DNA of 64,000 nucleotides from Pisaster brevispinus (lineage: Eukaryota > Echinodermata > Asteroidea > Forcipulatida > Asteriidae), in assembly GCA_023634235.1 (NCBI GenBank), contig JAMKCF010000007.1, positions 20,280,592-20,344,591 of the forward strand. The letters run 5' to 3'. This document shows, one piece after another, positions 9,246-21,200 of this stretch. Position numbers and translations under genes: made by a program. How positions within the stretch are numbered: position 1 is the stretch's first letter; each line of letters opens with the position of its first letter. The notes under the pieces were generated by a model, which had not been told where the DNA came from, did no database searches, and was given only the letters and a program-made list of their open reading frames with translations.

Positions 9246-12202
9246 CTCCCCCTCCTCATCTGCGACAACGACATTTAAGGCCTCTTCTGAAACAGGCATC
9301 GCATCATTTGGCTCTGGGTCCATGATAAAGCTCCCATCCCTAGTGTCGTAGTAGACATCGAAGTCACCGGGCCACTGCTCGTAGCCAAGATCAGAGGGTT
9401 GAAGTAGGATGTAGGGGTTCTGGTACCCATCTTCCTCATTGCGTTTGGGCTTCATGAGGTCCCCAATCATCCTCCCCTGGACATAGTAACCCACATGGGG
9501 ACCTGGCAAGATATCCTCCCCATCACGTCTCGCCCGTGGCTGGTACAAGAAGTCGCCCCAGTTATCCTCCTCCTCAGCTTCCTGGAGGTACTCGTTGTAC
9601 AGACTAAGAAGCTCGTCATCACTCAAGCTCTCTAGACCTCTCCCAGTCGGCGAGAAAGATCTCTGAAACACCGGCGGGTACTCATTAAAATCCTGGTAAT
9701 CAATAACACGTGGGGTTCTCTTCACTTGACGGCTGTTTTCAGCATTCAGGAAACCTAGTATGTCTTCGTTATTTTCATCCAAAGCCAGCTGCAGCTCATC
9801 CTCTTCCTCTTCTCTCTCCAGTTCATCCAACAGCAGTTGGTTCCGTCCAAGTTCAGCTGCCATGTCTTCGATGGATGATATCAGAACGGCGGCTTCAAGT
9901 TCAGTGTTTAGAAGATCCAAGAGCTCATTGTACTTGATGAGTGCATCATTACGTTCAACTCCAACTGTCCAATCAGGATCAAGTATCGCTTCATCTGCCA
10001 TGGCGTTAGAGGCTGAAAAGACTGGGAAATATTTTTCTCGTGAGAATGGCTCAAGTCCCGTTTTAGGGTAGCGGATCTCGTCAGGAGGACTTCGTGGATC
10101 AATTTGTCTACGGAAATCTGTGGAGCGGGGATCAATATTTAGGTATTCTGTTGACAAAGAAACAACATTGCAATAATTATTTTCAATAGTTTTTTTCTCT
10201 CGGGAGACATGGTTCATAAAAACCTTGCCGATCTCCTAGTCATGTTAAAAATGGGCAAAGTTACAACAATATTTTGATTAATAATGTGCTGCCCGTTTGC
10301 AAGGCAAAACAGATAAGATTTAAACCTGTTGTAATGTGAATCATTCCAATAACGAAAAAGAGTTTGGAAACATTTATTTGGCAAAGGTCTCAAATGCCTT
10401 TTAGCCTTACCCGATTGGTCACTCCTCTTGCGGTAACCTTCAAGATTCGGTAAGCTCTCGACATAGACCTTCAGGGACTCCTTCTCATCATCTCGCTTGT
10501 ACCCATCGTACGTGAGAGTACCTTCCCTGTAGGGTGAACCTGGGACGAGGAAAGCACCCCATCCTTCCTCATCAATATCTTCATCATCGTCATCATCATC
10601 CATCTCATCGTCATCATCAAGGAACTCTCCTTCTTCTATCTCATTCTCGCCACCTTCTTCTTCTCCAACCTCTTCGATTTCATCTGCTCCTACCCCCGCA
10701 GCAACCTCATTATAAACTTGTCCTGGAGCTCCAATGTAAAATTCCTCCCCCTCTCTGCCGGTGTTTTCATCAGCCTCGTTTTTAAAGTACTTAATCAGAT
10801 CCTCGAAGCGTTCCTCAGGGGTCAATACTTGGTCTATCTGAGTTGCCTCCTCATCTTGTGCGTGTAGTCTCTCTAGGGCATTAATTTTCTCAATTAGGTC
10901 AGATTGACCTTCGTCTGGTTGATCCCAGGAAAGGTCTCGCTTGCTTCGATGTTTGGTACCGGCCTCAGGCAATGATGAAACATCCCGCTTAGAACGACTT
11001 TGGATATCTTCACCCTTGACACCTGACACGGAATTATTTGTATCTTCCTTTGTTTGAACATCTATGGTATATATATCTTTCTCATCTTGGGCCTCGTCTT
11101 TCTCGTTTCCCATCATTCCTTCTTCTGTGAATTGGACTTCGTTTGGCCCCAGTTGCTCTTCGTCTAGGTACTGGACGTTGCCATTATCACACAATCCCAA
11201 CTGACACAAGAACTCATCAACAGTCTGGTCCACCTGGTTATTCATTTCTTCCACCGGGATCCCATCGAATGCTCCACTCGGAGTATCAAGATCGATTCCA
11301 TTATCAACCACGTCATCAACAGCACTGGATCCGTAGTAGGATTCTAAATACTCATCGAAAATATCAAAGTTGCTGGACCACATCTGGGACTCCTCAAAAC
11401 CTTCGTTATTACTGGGCTCATTCGGGAGGTCGTACAGCCACGGGGAGAGTGCACTCTCTTCAAGTGAGTAATAATCCATGGATGGTTGCAACATAAGGTA
11501 GTCAAGGAGATCTGACTCACTACTCCCCAAAGGGGCTTCCCCATCCATGACGTCACCGTCGATTACATCACCTGTATCTTCTTCCACATTATCATTGATG
11601 ACATCATCCACTCCATCTTGTACTATCTCTTTCTCTTCCTTTGGTTCCTCGGGCTTATCGTCAGGGTTCGGTACTGAATCTATCTTTTCCAAAGATTCCT
11701 CCTTCACCAGAGCCTTTTCGATATCTGCAGTTAGTAACAAATGAAAGTGTGTACATTATATAGATACACACGTATCCTGGTTAAAACAGGTATTTAGCAC
11801 TATTTGCTACCTGTAGGAAAAATTTCACATAACTTAAAAAAAGGGTATAACAATGCATTGTATATTATAATCCAGCAGGTTTTCTGCTAGCTCTGGTCTA
11901 CGCCAGTCTCCATTGCACATGCAACGGAGGAGTCCAGCCTGGGCTAGTGTTCTGCCTTGTTATGCTTGCTTGAGTATTTTTTTATATTGTTTATGACAAT
12001 ATGCGAGGACTGAGCACACACCTTCATCAAGATCGTCAAGGTGTTTGACCTCTTCCACTGCCTCTGTGATCTTTGTGTCTGGTCCAACCACCTCCTCCTT
12101 TATCACTGGCTCCTCTAGGATGCCTGTGGGCGCTGCGTAAACTACACACGACATCATTGCGGTCATTAACACCAACACCCATAGCGAGTTAGATACAGCC
12201 AT
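7694..12202 (-). CDS. Granin-like acidic secreted precursor, complete four-exon gene (869 residues)
   Basis: Exons 12202-12022, 11724-10411, 10147-9165 and 7825-7694 (minus strand) join in phases 1, 1 and 0 without stops. Residues 1-24 are a signal peptide (hydrophobic core, cleavage likely near VYA|AP). The rest is very acidic, with poly-Asp (about 430-443) and poly-Glu (about 796-809) tracts. Candidate processing sites are RSKR 304-307 and 320-323, KR 470-471, RKR 492-494, KR 641-642, RARR 703-706 and KPKR 731-734. The mature chain has only two cysteines, C234 and C239. Acidic-rich W-G-x-F occurs at 449, 695 and 813. These are traits of granins and neuropeptide precursors stored in dense-core granules. 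I do not recognise a specific orthologue, so the role is inferred from features. An acidic extracellular-matrix or mineral-binding protein is the alternative. Confidence 0.8.
7826..9164 (-). other. Intron 3 of the granin-like gene
   Basis: 1339 bases with no supported exon. It includes a degenerate segment (about 8459-8540) similar to the interior of the hairpin element at 28654-28833. Confidence 0.6.
8455..8540 (+). repeat. Degenerate copy of the AATAGACC hairpin-element interior
   Basis: GAGGCTG..AGGG..AAT.GTCTGGTT..CC and, further on, TACAGG.AAC..CAAGAT follow the same order as in 28709-28806. The terminal repeats are not recognisable, so this is an eroded copy. Confidence 0.4.
9165..10147 (-). 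CDS. Granin-like gene exon 3: processed-peptide region
   Basis: 983 bases, acceptor TTTGTCAACAG, donor GATGAT|GTAAGT; residues 499 (split codon) to 826. It has a predicted helical acidic segment (about 563-635). Basic sites KR 641, RARR 703 and KPKR 731 then mark off fragments, including a 24-residue stretch at 707-730. It carries two further W-G-D-F motifs and a long poly-Glu run encoded by GAG/GAA triplets (9214-9260). Confidence 0.85.
9214..9260. repeat. (CTC/CCT)n triplet tract encoding poly-Glu
   Basis: A nearly pure run of CTC/TTC triplets on the plus strand, read as GAG/GAA in the granin-like gene. It is in frame, so length change would alter only the poly-Glu length. Confidence 0.85.
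10411..11724 (-). CDS. Granin-like gene exon 2: acidic region with the cysteine pair and furin-like sites
   Basis: 1314 bases, acceptor TAACTGCAG, donor TCGG|GTAAGG, phase 1 at both ends; residues 61-498. It contains a Tyr/Asp-rich segment (about 135-190), C-QLGL-C (234-239), two RSKR-D sites 16 residues apart, a helical stretch (about 335-376), a Glu/Asp tract and the first W-G-x-F. Long open frames on the plus strand here (10534-10785, 11143-11496, 11547-11744) are shadows of the biased codons. Confidence 0.85.
12022..12202 (-). CDS. Granin-like gene exon 1: signal peptide
   Basis: Encodes residues 1-60. The ATG at 12202-12200 is chosen because the next residues form a classic signal peptide (MAVSNSLWVLVLMTAMMSCV). 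The open frame 22 codons upstream runs through a pyrimidine-rich tract ending CATCAG at about 12214, which looks like the acceptor of a 5'-UTR intron. The exon would then start at 12212 with ten untranslated bases. The donor is GAAG|GTGTGT (12022/12021), phase 1. Confidence 0.8.
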
Positions 12203-13433
12203 GTTCAAACACCTGATGAAAAAAAGAAAACAAAAACGAAAAACATAATGATTGCAATGTACCAATATTTCTTAAGTTTCTTCAATCTTTGCTGAAATCA
12301 TGTTTTTAAGTGTTTCATCCTTTTCAAGTCTTTTTCTAATCTAACAAGATTCTTGAAATTGGTGTAAGACCGGACATACTCGAAAGCTCCATTTTAAAGT
12401 GATCATTTGCTCACAAAGGAGAATACACATTATATTATTCGACTAACAAAAACAAAGATCTTAACCACGTCGTACAAGAAACAAATTAAATCGGAATATC
12501 TTGTGAGGAAAGCTTAGTTAGAGTAAACAGGCCTTAGGATTTTTCGTTTGTTTTTTTCTTTTTTTTTAAACAGAAAAGAGTTGTGAAGTTGCACGAACAA
12601 GGCGGCAAAAGCTGTGCCTCATACAGTCAAAATGACGGCCCTTAGCACGCGCGATAAAACACGATAAGCAATTTTTCCCTTATTTGTGCCTTGGTTTGAC
12701 ATCTTCAGGATATGAAGACTAGTCAGTCAACAACGACCTAACGAAAGATAGTCACGTAGACGGAGCGGCACACAAGTAGGCTAAGAAGGCCTATGTTAAA
12801 TCACCATAGACGGCAGGCTGGCAGGCATGACAACACGGCCATCAGCAGGGACCGCGGGAAGACTGATTATGGTATGTGGACTAAGATGAAGAAAAGATGG
12901 AAGGAAAGACGGCGGGAGAGGTACGGGGGCGGAGAGAGATGCAATTATTGGAGCTTCAGATAGTGATGTAAGATTTAGTGGAATGAGAAGAGTGCCGAGA
13001 GGTGGGAAAATAATGGTTTATTTAAGGAGGTTGTTCTAAAAGCAAATTTTCTGAAAGACATTGCCATTTGCATAATAACTCTAAAAACAAGAGGCGGAAG
13101 CTTGGTGCGGTGTTGCAACCTTTAATCCTGGTATTCATTCATTCGGAAAACGTTTTGTCTGGCGCGAATCAAAAGAGTTAACAGAAATAGTAGTTTTTCG
13201 TCTTCTCTAATTATGTTAGGCACGTTTTAGTAGCGAAACCTTCAGAGAAAACAATCTTTAGACCCCTTAATACAAACAATCACACAATGAATAATGACAA
13301 TTTATTTGAGGTCTAACCCTCTCTAAAGTGTTTTGACTTAGTAATTCCTAATTTATAAACCACTGTTATAACATAATGTGCATTGAAATGTGGGGCAATG
13401 CCAATGCAAGTCTTGTTTTGGAGCACAGCACTT

Positions 13434-13441
13434 GATGACGT
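13434..13441. promoter_or_regulatory. CRE-like site upstream of the granin-like gene
   Basis: TGACGTCT within GATGACGTCTTATG, about 1.2 kb upstream of the first coding exon of the minus-strand gene. CREs drive several vertebrate granin genes, but this match has one mismatch to TGACGTCA and may be chance. Confidence 0.2.
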
Positions 13442-14242
13442 CTTATGAGCCTAAGGGTTTGAAGAAAAAAAGTCAGTGTGAGTTCCAGTATTTCTACAGC
13501 GATGTTAATTCACTATACGTTAAGAAATCCAGCCCCAAATTCAATCACGTCCATCGATATGGGTCGTCTGCTCTTTAAGGGATAAACGCCAACTCAAAGT
13601 GAACGAACTTGATTGGCTCAATAAAAATGTCCTTCAGCCAATTAGTGAGCCTGTTGTATTTTCAGGCTGTTCGCGTCTGCGCTGTACATCCTCAAAGAGA
13701 TTAATTGCCATGACAATCTAATTATCGTATTCTGCCAGAGAAGTTACCTGTGTGGTAAATTGAATTCGGGTTTATATCCACGCGCCACGCATTATTACCG
13801 GTGCGATTGTTTGCCAAGCACTTCACCAGAGTAAAATTAGACGTGCTTTTGCATTCGTTTCCTTTCAAGTTTTTAGAAAACCGTAACTGTTGCGTGGGGT
13901 GGCAACAATGCGGTCGCACGACCGCGATTTCCTGCTTGTACTTTGACGGTGCGCATGCCGCATGTAATTTTGTTGTGTTTTGACGCATCATGAAGTTCAT
14001 AAAGTATTTGATGGTATAAAACTTTAGCTTCAAACCGTGTCCGCATCGTACACGGGCATTAGGTGCGCAGTTTGAAGCAGTAGTTGCGTATAGTACATAT
14101 TTTTACCCTGTGTCACTATCATCCCGGCTGATAGAAAATTAATGAAAACAATGGACAGTGGACCTTGAAGTTTTATTCTTATAAATCGGGAACGAATACA
14201 GTTTTATATCACTTGGACCCAATCCGGTGACCTGTGATCTTA

Positions 14243-14355
14243 GGTTCGAATCCAACCTTCCCCGAAACTCGTAAACTCAACTCCGCGAGGGTTAAACGAC
14301 CTGACAAGGAAACATTACACTTGGGTTCAAACCCACTTGGGCCAGGGTTTGAACC
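14243..14355. repeat. Cluster of tRNA T-loop (B-box)-like motifs; possible SINE remnant
   Basis: GGTTCGAATCC (14243-14253) and GGTTCAAACCC (14324-14334) on the plus strand, and GGTTCAAACCC on the minus strand near 14345-14355. Three pol-III B-box matches in about 110 bases are unusual, but no A box at the right spacing and no cloverleaf could be found. It is not called as a tRNA. Confidence 0.3.
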
Positions 14356-15571
14356 ACTTGTCAACAGGTCACAACTAAAACATCGAGATGCATGCGATTC
14401 TGTTTATTTAGACTTCCCGGAGGAGATCAGATTTCAGCAAGGATTCTACCGTGCCACCCACTGATGAAAGACATGATAATGTACGAAAGCAAGAAGAGGA
14501 TGCACACAAACGGTCCTCTTGCAATATGCACGTGTCAGAATCAGAGACCGCTCTATAGCAAATCCCATGGGCTGGAATATCAAACTTGCTAGTCTCCATC
14601 ATTTCTCAATGGAAGTCATTATTATTACCCATGGTCTAAAAGGATCATGAAAATGTATTCAGAAATCAATCGGTGAAATTTACATCTTAATAAGATCTCA
14701 CTTTCTTTCTGAGTAAGTGATGAAAGCAATTATTTCACCGCGCAAAAGTTATCATGTACAAAAATAGTATAACATTTCTAAAAGATTGATTTCAGTGTGA
14801 TATCACCATCACTGTACCAACCTATTAAAGTTGTGTATAGGTCGTCACTCTCGTGTCCATCATATAGGACTTGAGATGTACAGAACAGCCGGTGTTTGTT
14901 TCAGCTTAAAAGTTATCTTCGTTGTAAAGCATAAAGAAAGAGATTAATCGAGGCCGCTCACTCTGAATAACATTTGGTGTTATCAGGAAATGGTTGATAA
15001 TGTCACTTGGAAACACTTCTTATGTATATTTTGTCCCATAAAACAACCAAGAACTTATAATGAAAAATGTTGGGGCTGTCATGGAACTCAATTGAATTGA
15101 AGAGTAGACGTTCCATAATGAGTTCGGTGAAGATGAGAGTTACAGACACTCCAGTGAAGTGATAGGCCTTTGTGGCTATAACACTCAAAGCAGAAATAAG
15201 TGCTTGAATGATTCTCAGAAAACATTTATCATAAATTACAGAGATGGCATGTTAACGGTTACCACTAATAGAAACACATTTCTGTGCTCACAAATGCTTT
15301 TTGCATGGTGCAGTCTGCATGTCAACAATGTTTCAGGTACATCATGTATTCACAATCTATACATTAATAGATAATATCGAAATTCTCTCATTAATTTAAT
15401 GAAGACCGTTTCTGATTCTTTCCGGCAGAGAATTATTATTGAGCCCGGTGATGAATTCATTGACTTGACAGAATGCATGGGATTACGCAGTTTCCCTCAC
15501 CTGTCCGTTGGGGCTTCAGATGGCATGGGCCGCTGACGAATGAACAGGTAGTTCATCAATTATCGGGGGAC

Positions 15572-15588
15572 GATATCAAATTGATATC
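15572..15588. repeat. 17-base palindrome
   Basis: GATATCAA-A-TTGATATC, perfect 8-base arms around one base. Function unknown. Confidence 0.8.
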
Positions 15589-18024
15589 CACACCGTATAT
15601 TAATAGACAATCAGTGTAACGTATACACCGGTATGCCTTATCTTCCACCTTTTCTAAAAAGAAGTGGCACATTTGTGATAATATGAAGTTTTAAAAAAAG
15701 ACGTCCATTGACGCGCAGCGCACAATTAACGTCTTGTGTATAACCATATGGCAAGGTAACTATATATGCGAGCATTCAATAATTTTTTAAAAAGTATCCA
15801 TCAAAGCAAAGAGTTGATAAATGGAAAAATCAATTCCAGATTGGATGTTGCTCGCATCAGGTAAATTAATCTTTGTTGCTTTGAAAACAAGAAAAAACCA
15901 AAAAGAAACACAGGTTCTGCTGTAATTGAAACTTGCCACATAGTGCTCAGTGCATCTGCGTTCAGATAAACAAAAATGGCTCCTTGTGATATTTATATCG
16001 GCGGTACAGTTTTCTTTCTCTTTCGACATTGTCATCGGCTACCGGGATCAAATCTCAGGATAGTTTCTCAACTGTCGGGCGAAATTTATCACATCTTGCC
16101 TGACTGATCCATACTAACGATCCATAGTGTAACTTGAGTGTTATTCCCAATACCCCCATCGAAAGAAAACACTTCAATGCAATGTCTGTACATTGAGGCC
16201 CTCCACCAAACACACAGACGGAAAACAAGCATATACAACGAAATGCAACGTGGAAAATACATCTAGAAAACAACAGCAATTCCAGGATAAGCCCCAAGTG
16301 TCTCGAACATTAATTATTTGAAACAAAATAGCCAGTGAGTGGTTTGGGAAATCCTTGGGCAATATTCACCATTAGATAACTCCACGAGTTTCTCCACACG
16401 CCCGACTGTTTCACATGCTCGTGGGAAGCGCAGGAATGAAGTATGGGGACGAAATATGAAATTATCCCCAGCGTTCCATCGACCCAGTCGTTTGTCAGTG
16501 ACTAATTGAAAATTGTGAAGGCAGACAATCTACCCGCGGCTAGAAATCAAAAGCCGCGAGAATATATGAAAAGAAACCCGACGAGTGAATACAATCATGA
16601 GCTGCCGATGTGGGCTGGCGTTGAATACACATCTTTAAGTGCTCGTCATCTTACACATTGTTCCAGACAGCTGCCATCAAGTTATTTTTTGTTTTCGGAG
16701 ATTTTCTTGAAGTGGTTCGGTGATGACTTTGATTTTTATGGGGCATAAATTGTGATCTTTGAACCGAGGTGATGGCCAAAACGTGGCAAATTTATCAGCA
16801 GTCTGTACTCTGCAGTAGAAACGGTTTTGAAACTGGAGTGTTCAATGTCTCTTGGCACAGTCAATAATTACAATCTAAATATTCGGGTTTCTTATGGGTT
16901 CTACACAATTTCAGTGGTTGAACATTCTGCAGCCTAACCATAAACGCAACAAATGATTTTGCCAGAAAGATATCACTCGTGGCTAGATGTACCCTTTTGA
17001 AGCGGGCAAAATTTTATCGATTTTGTATTTAACTCACGCCGATAATTGACTTGCGACGCAAGAACTTCAGCTAGAAATCGAAAAAGAGCAAACATTGTTA
17101 CGAGACCAGGCAACCATTTCCACACAGATAATGGAAATAGTACATTTTAGTATGATTAAATATCCCCACAATATCATGTTCACACGAAATCAAGTTCGTC
17201 ATGTCCCCTGTGTACAATTATAATAAAGAGTGATCTTAATTTAGAAAACCAAAAGGGGCAGACTGTTTTGCCCGTCTAACCTCAGTTTGGTTACACACTG
17301 ACTTGAATGGGACAAGAAAACAAATGGCTGCCTCGTGTTACGGGCCTGTGAATCATAAATATTCTATTCTGAAATTATGTGACAAAGAATAGTTCCCCCT
17401 TTAATGTTCCCAATTACAGATTCCCACTCTTCTTCACAAGACAACACTTGTCGCAACTCGTCTAGCATGAATGATTTCTTGGGCAAATAGGCCTCACAAC
17501 TAAAGGTGAACAACCAAAGACCAACGTGTCGTTTTCACGGGCTGCTCATTTTTCTCTTCAAGCTGAACCTACAAGAACAGAAACGGACAAGGAAAACGGA
17601 ATAGAACTGATAGGAAATTGAGTGAGTCCATGCGTACAACTGTGTGAAGGCAACTGGACTCAGCAGTGTGAAGTTTTTAACACTACTCGTGATGTTTCAA
17701 TGTTTACCATTACTTTCATATTGGTGTAGAAGATGAAGGGGCGACAGACCCAGGTCACTGGAAATAATTGGACCGTTTTGAGTTGCCGGGAAGGAGAGAG
17801 GGAGAGAGTGAAATGAACCCCAATGGAGAGGTCTTTGAAATAAAGTGGTTGTGTATTCAAGCGTGTTATTTGCTGTTCTGAGAATTGTACTGTTTTATGA
17901 ATGAGGTTCTGCTGAAACCAGACGAAATCTTTCTCTAAGTTAAATTACATTACTGTGTGTAGGTAAAGGAACGAAAATCGAAATGGTGCTTCAATTGTAT
18001 CACAGTAAATATCAAAGACGAATA

Positions 18025-18220
18025 ATAGACCTTATGCGTTGACGTCATCAGACCGCCAAGTTAGACTTAGAAAAACGATCAAGATAAACGGTTAAACGAT
18101 GATGAAAGAATGGAAAGTGCACATTGTACGCGCAGGGCACAGGATGGGCCAATGAGCAATCTTCTTTTGACTTCTAGCCGAGGGGTTCCTACTCAATGAC
18201 GTCATGTGCGTAAGGTCTAT
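18025..18220. mobile_element. MITE-like hairpin element, ATAGACCTTA termini, CRE palindromes inside the arms
   Basis: Left ATAGACCTTATGCGTTGACG (18025-18044) continuing TCAT, and right ATGACGTCATGTGCGTAAGGTCTAT, are inverted repeats of about 23 bases with a few mismatches. The span is 196 bp. Each arm contains TGACGTCA. Its ends match the element at 28654-28833, so the two form one family. There is no coding capacity. Confidence 0.7.
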
Positions 18221-21200
18221 ACACGTTGTAGTATACCCTAGAAACCCTTCGATTACCAGTATCCAAACCGAACCGTCGATATGAATCAGGTCAAACCATC
18301 TGATAAGTGTTTTCGCGTGTTCGGATCAGTTGCAGTGACGCAGCTGTTCCGAACAAACCGTAAACGAGTTGTTGGCTTATTTAGGCTTGGATCCAAGATG
18401 GCGGAGTTTACCAAACGAACGAAAAATGTCAACGGAATTATTTTGAAATGAAAAACCCTGACGCTTGCCAATCCAATCATGTTGATAAAATTACAAAGAC
18501 TAAGTTTTATCACTTGAAAATAAAGGCTGTATATTTTGAGAACAAACTTTCAAGAGATTTACAACTGTTTCTGGTTACCGACACGTTTTTGCGTAGCTCG
18601 CGGAATTTGTTTGGGTCAGTGAATTCCTCGTCAGAAATTTGTTCCTGGTCAGGGTCGCCAAAACACGTCCTTGTAGTGTACATTCTGTTTTCTTTTCTCG
18701 AAATATTAAACAAGTGAACGCTGCCTAATGGGTTTGTACCGGACTGGAGTGGTTTTCTGATATAAACCGGACTTCAGGTGATCGGTCACTTGATCAAGTA
18801 ATGGACTCCATCTCTGTAAATTAAGGCAGGTGAAAGTCCAACAAGGACACGTCCACCAACAGCAAAATTTGTTGATGAAGACTATTATAATATTTGCCCT
18901 GCGCCCTTGCTTTATTAGTTCTCTTGGAGGGAACTCATGCAGTAAATTACAAGTCTAGAATCAGAAGCACGCATCGACCTGTCTCCTTCCAGTCAACACC
19001 CTATGACTTCATATTTTCTCGTGGGTACAGGTCGGTATACATTTCCGTGAATATGCGCATGAAAAGCAGAAGCTCGGACCAGCTTTAGTAACTCTATGCT
19101 TGTTTCTGATCAAAAGTCAATATTGTTGGTACCCGGTGAGACCTCATTGTATAGCCTAGTTATCGAGTTCGGGAACCACTCGTGACATCATTATCAAACC
19201 CATCAATCAGGTGATCGCACCCTGAATAGATCAACCTATAACACACAACAACCCTGAATCAGGTTTCCATAGGCTATTTAAATCGGCCTATATTGAGCCG
19301 TGGTGGCTACTTATATTAATTACAGCATTGTTACCATTGTGCCCAGGCGACGCAATGACGCTGAAGTAAATATTTAAATAAATGGCAATGAAATAAAGAA
19401 CGAACGTTTCGAAAAGGCGAAACTTAAACACATTGGCAATCAAAAATGTCATTGACATTCACCAGAAATTGTAATTGATAATGAATCTCTAACACCCGAA
19501 ATGACAACATAATGGACACAAAACATCGACCTGTACTCATGTCGTTAGTCATCTCAATGAGAAAATCAAATATGTATAAACAACACGAAGATAAGGAAAA
19601 GATTATGCATAACAATGATCCGACAGATCTAAGATCGTTCGCCATTTTGTTTTGCTAACCATTATTGAGATTGACTTCATTAATTGAGTTATGCCTCACA
19701 AATTAATCATAAAATAATGATTTAAATTACCTTAGAAATTAGTTATTTAGTAAAAACGTGAGGACATAACACATAAAGAGGTTATCAGTCACTGTGAGTT
19801 TTGCAACTCTTATATCAAAATCTAATAAAATGTTCAAAAATGTATGGACAAGTACGCTTGATGAAATGAGATATGACATTGTTTTATTGACACTCAATAT
19901 TCACTTATGATTCACCGTACATCGTGAATGTTCTCGTGCATACAGCTGCGCCTGAACCGATCAGATTTATCGTCAGATCCGGTCTCTCAAAGTAACTTTG
20001 GCAGTTGATATTTGGCTACGAGTGAGTCTGAATGATCATGGATATAAAATAAAGTACAAGAGGCAACGAAAATGTCGAGGATCACATTTTCCCGGCAAAT
20101 GATAATTGTCAGATCAAGGAAAACGGTGATATGCGCATGTATTTAAAACTGCAACGTTGGCGCCCGCGGTGGAACATTAAACCGGGCAATTCGCCAGCCA
20201 AATGGAAACACCAAACGTCCTGCATGCAGGTGTTGCATGTAGGTATACTGTCAGTGTCATTTTGGGTGAGATTCAATGCCTTGGAAAAGATGAAAAAGTA
20301 ATATAAAATCAAAGTCCTTGTTATTCAATCGGCATTGAATTGTCATTCACTTGGCATTTGAACCCATTACAGAAGGCCCACAACGGGTTTTGTTGAGACT
20401 GAGAGAGTTTCAGCTTGGAGGAAGGTATTCCCCGTATTGTTTCAGAATCAATGGTGCCAGGAAATTCAAGTGAAATATTACAGGAAAACTACCAAATAGA
20501 ATATACGATCTCCAAGGATTCCCGTCTCGTATATTATGTATTAAAGAGGCCACGAAATTAAATATGCTAACCTGCTAAACAAAATAGTGCCCATGGTGGA
20601 TTATTTGAGGCATGCTGCCGCTGATGCTATTACCCTGTTCATCTAGGCATGACATGCACAAGTACATGACTAAAACACACGAAGGACACACTGACACATT
20701 GATGAACGAGGCAGCAAAACAACATTTAAATGTAATCCAACCATCCTTCACATTTGAATAGCTCGGGATAAAGAGTGTTAACAATCCCTGGAAATCGCTA
20801 AAAGCAATTACATCTGTCCAAAAATACATTCTTTTGCGCAAAAACATTAATGGTATATGCATTTGCGGGTCGCAAACATGACTAGTGAACCAGCTCTGAT
20901 TAGTCATTTTTATAATATGATGGAATATAATGGTATAATTTGGAACCATAAACCTACAATCAAAGATTTGCCATCACATCACATCATATCGATGCCATAT
21001 TTTACATCCTGTTTACTGGTGTTTTTGTGTGCTGACATAATTGTATGTGATGCACTTAAAACAATACATGATTAGATTAGATCCTTTACGTTGGCGCTGT
21101 CGTTGTTCCTTGTCTATCAACGATCGTCAATACTGATTTCTTACTTTGCAAAAGGTGCCAGACCATTTTCCCTTCCAGCCTCGGTATGATTGCTTTTTTT

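Noticed and set aside
10534..11744. Plus-strand frames opposite the granin-like exon 2
   Set aside because: His/Leu/Ser-rich shadows created by the Asp/Glu codons of the real minus-strand gene.
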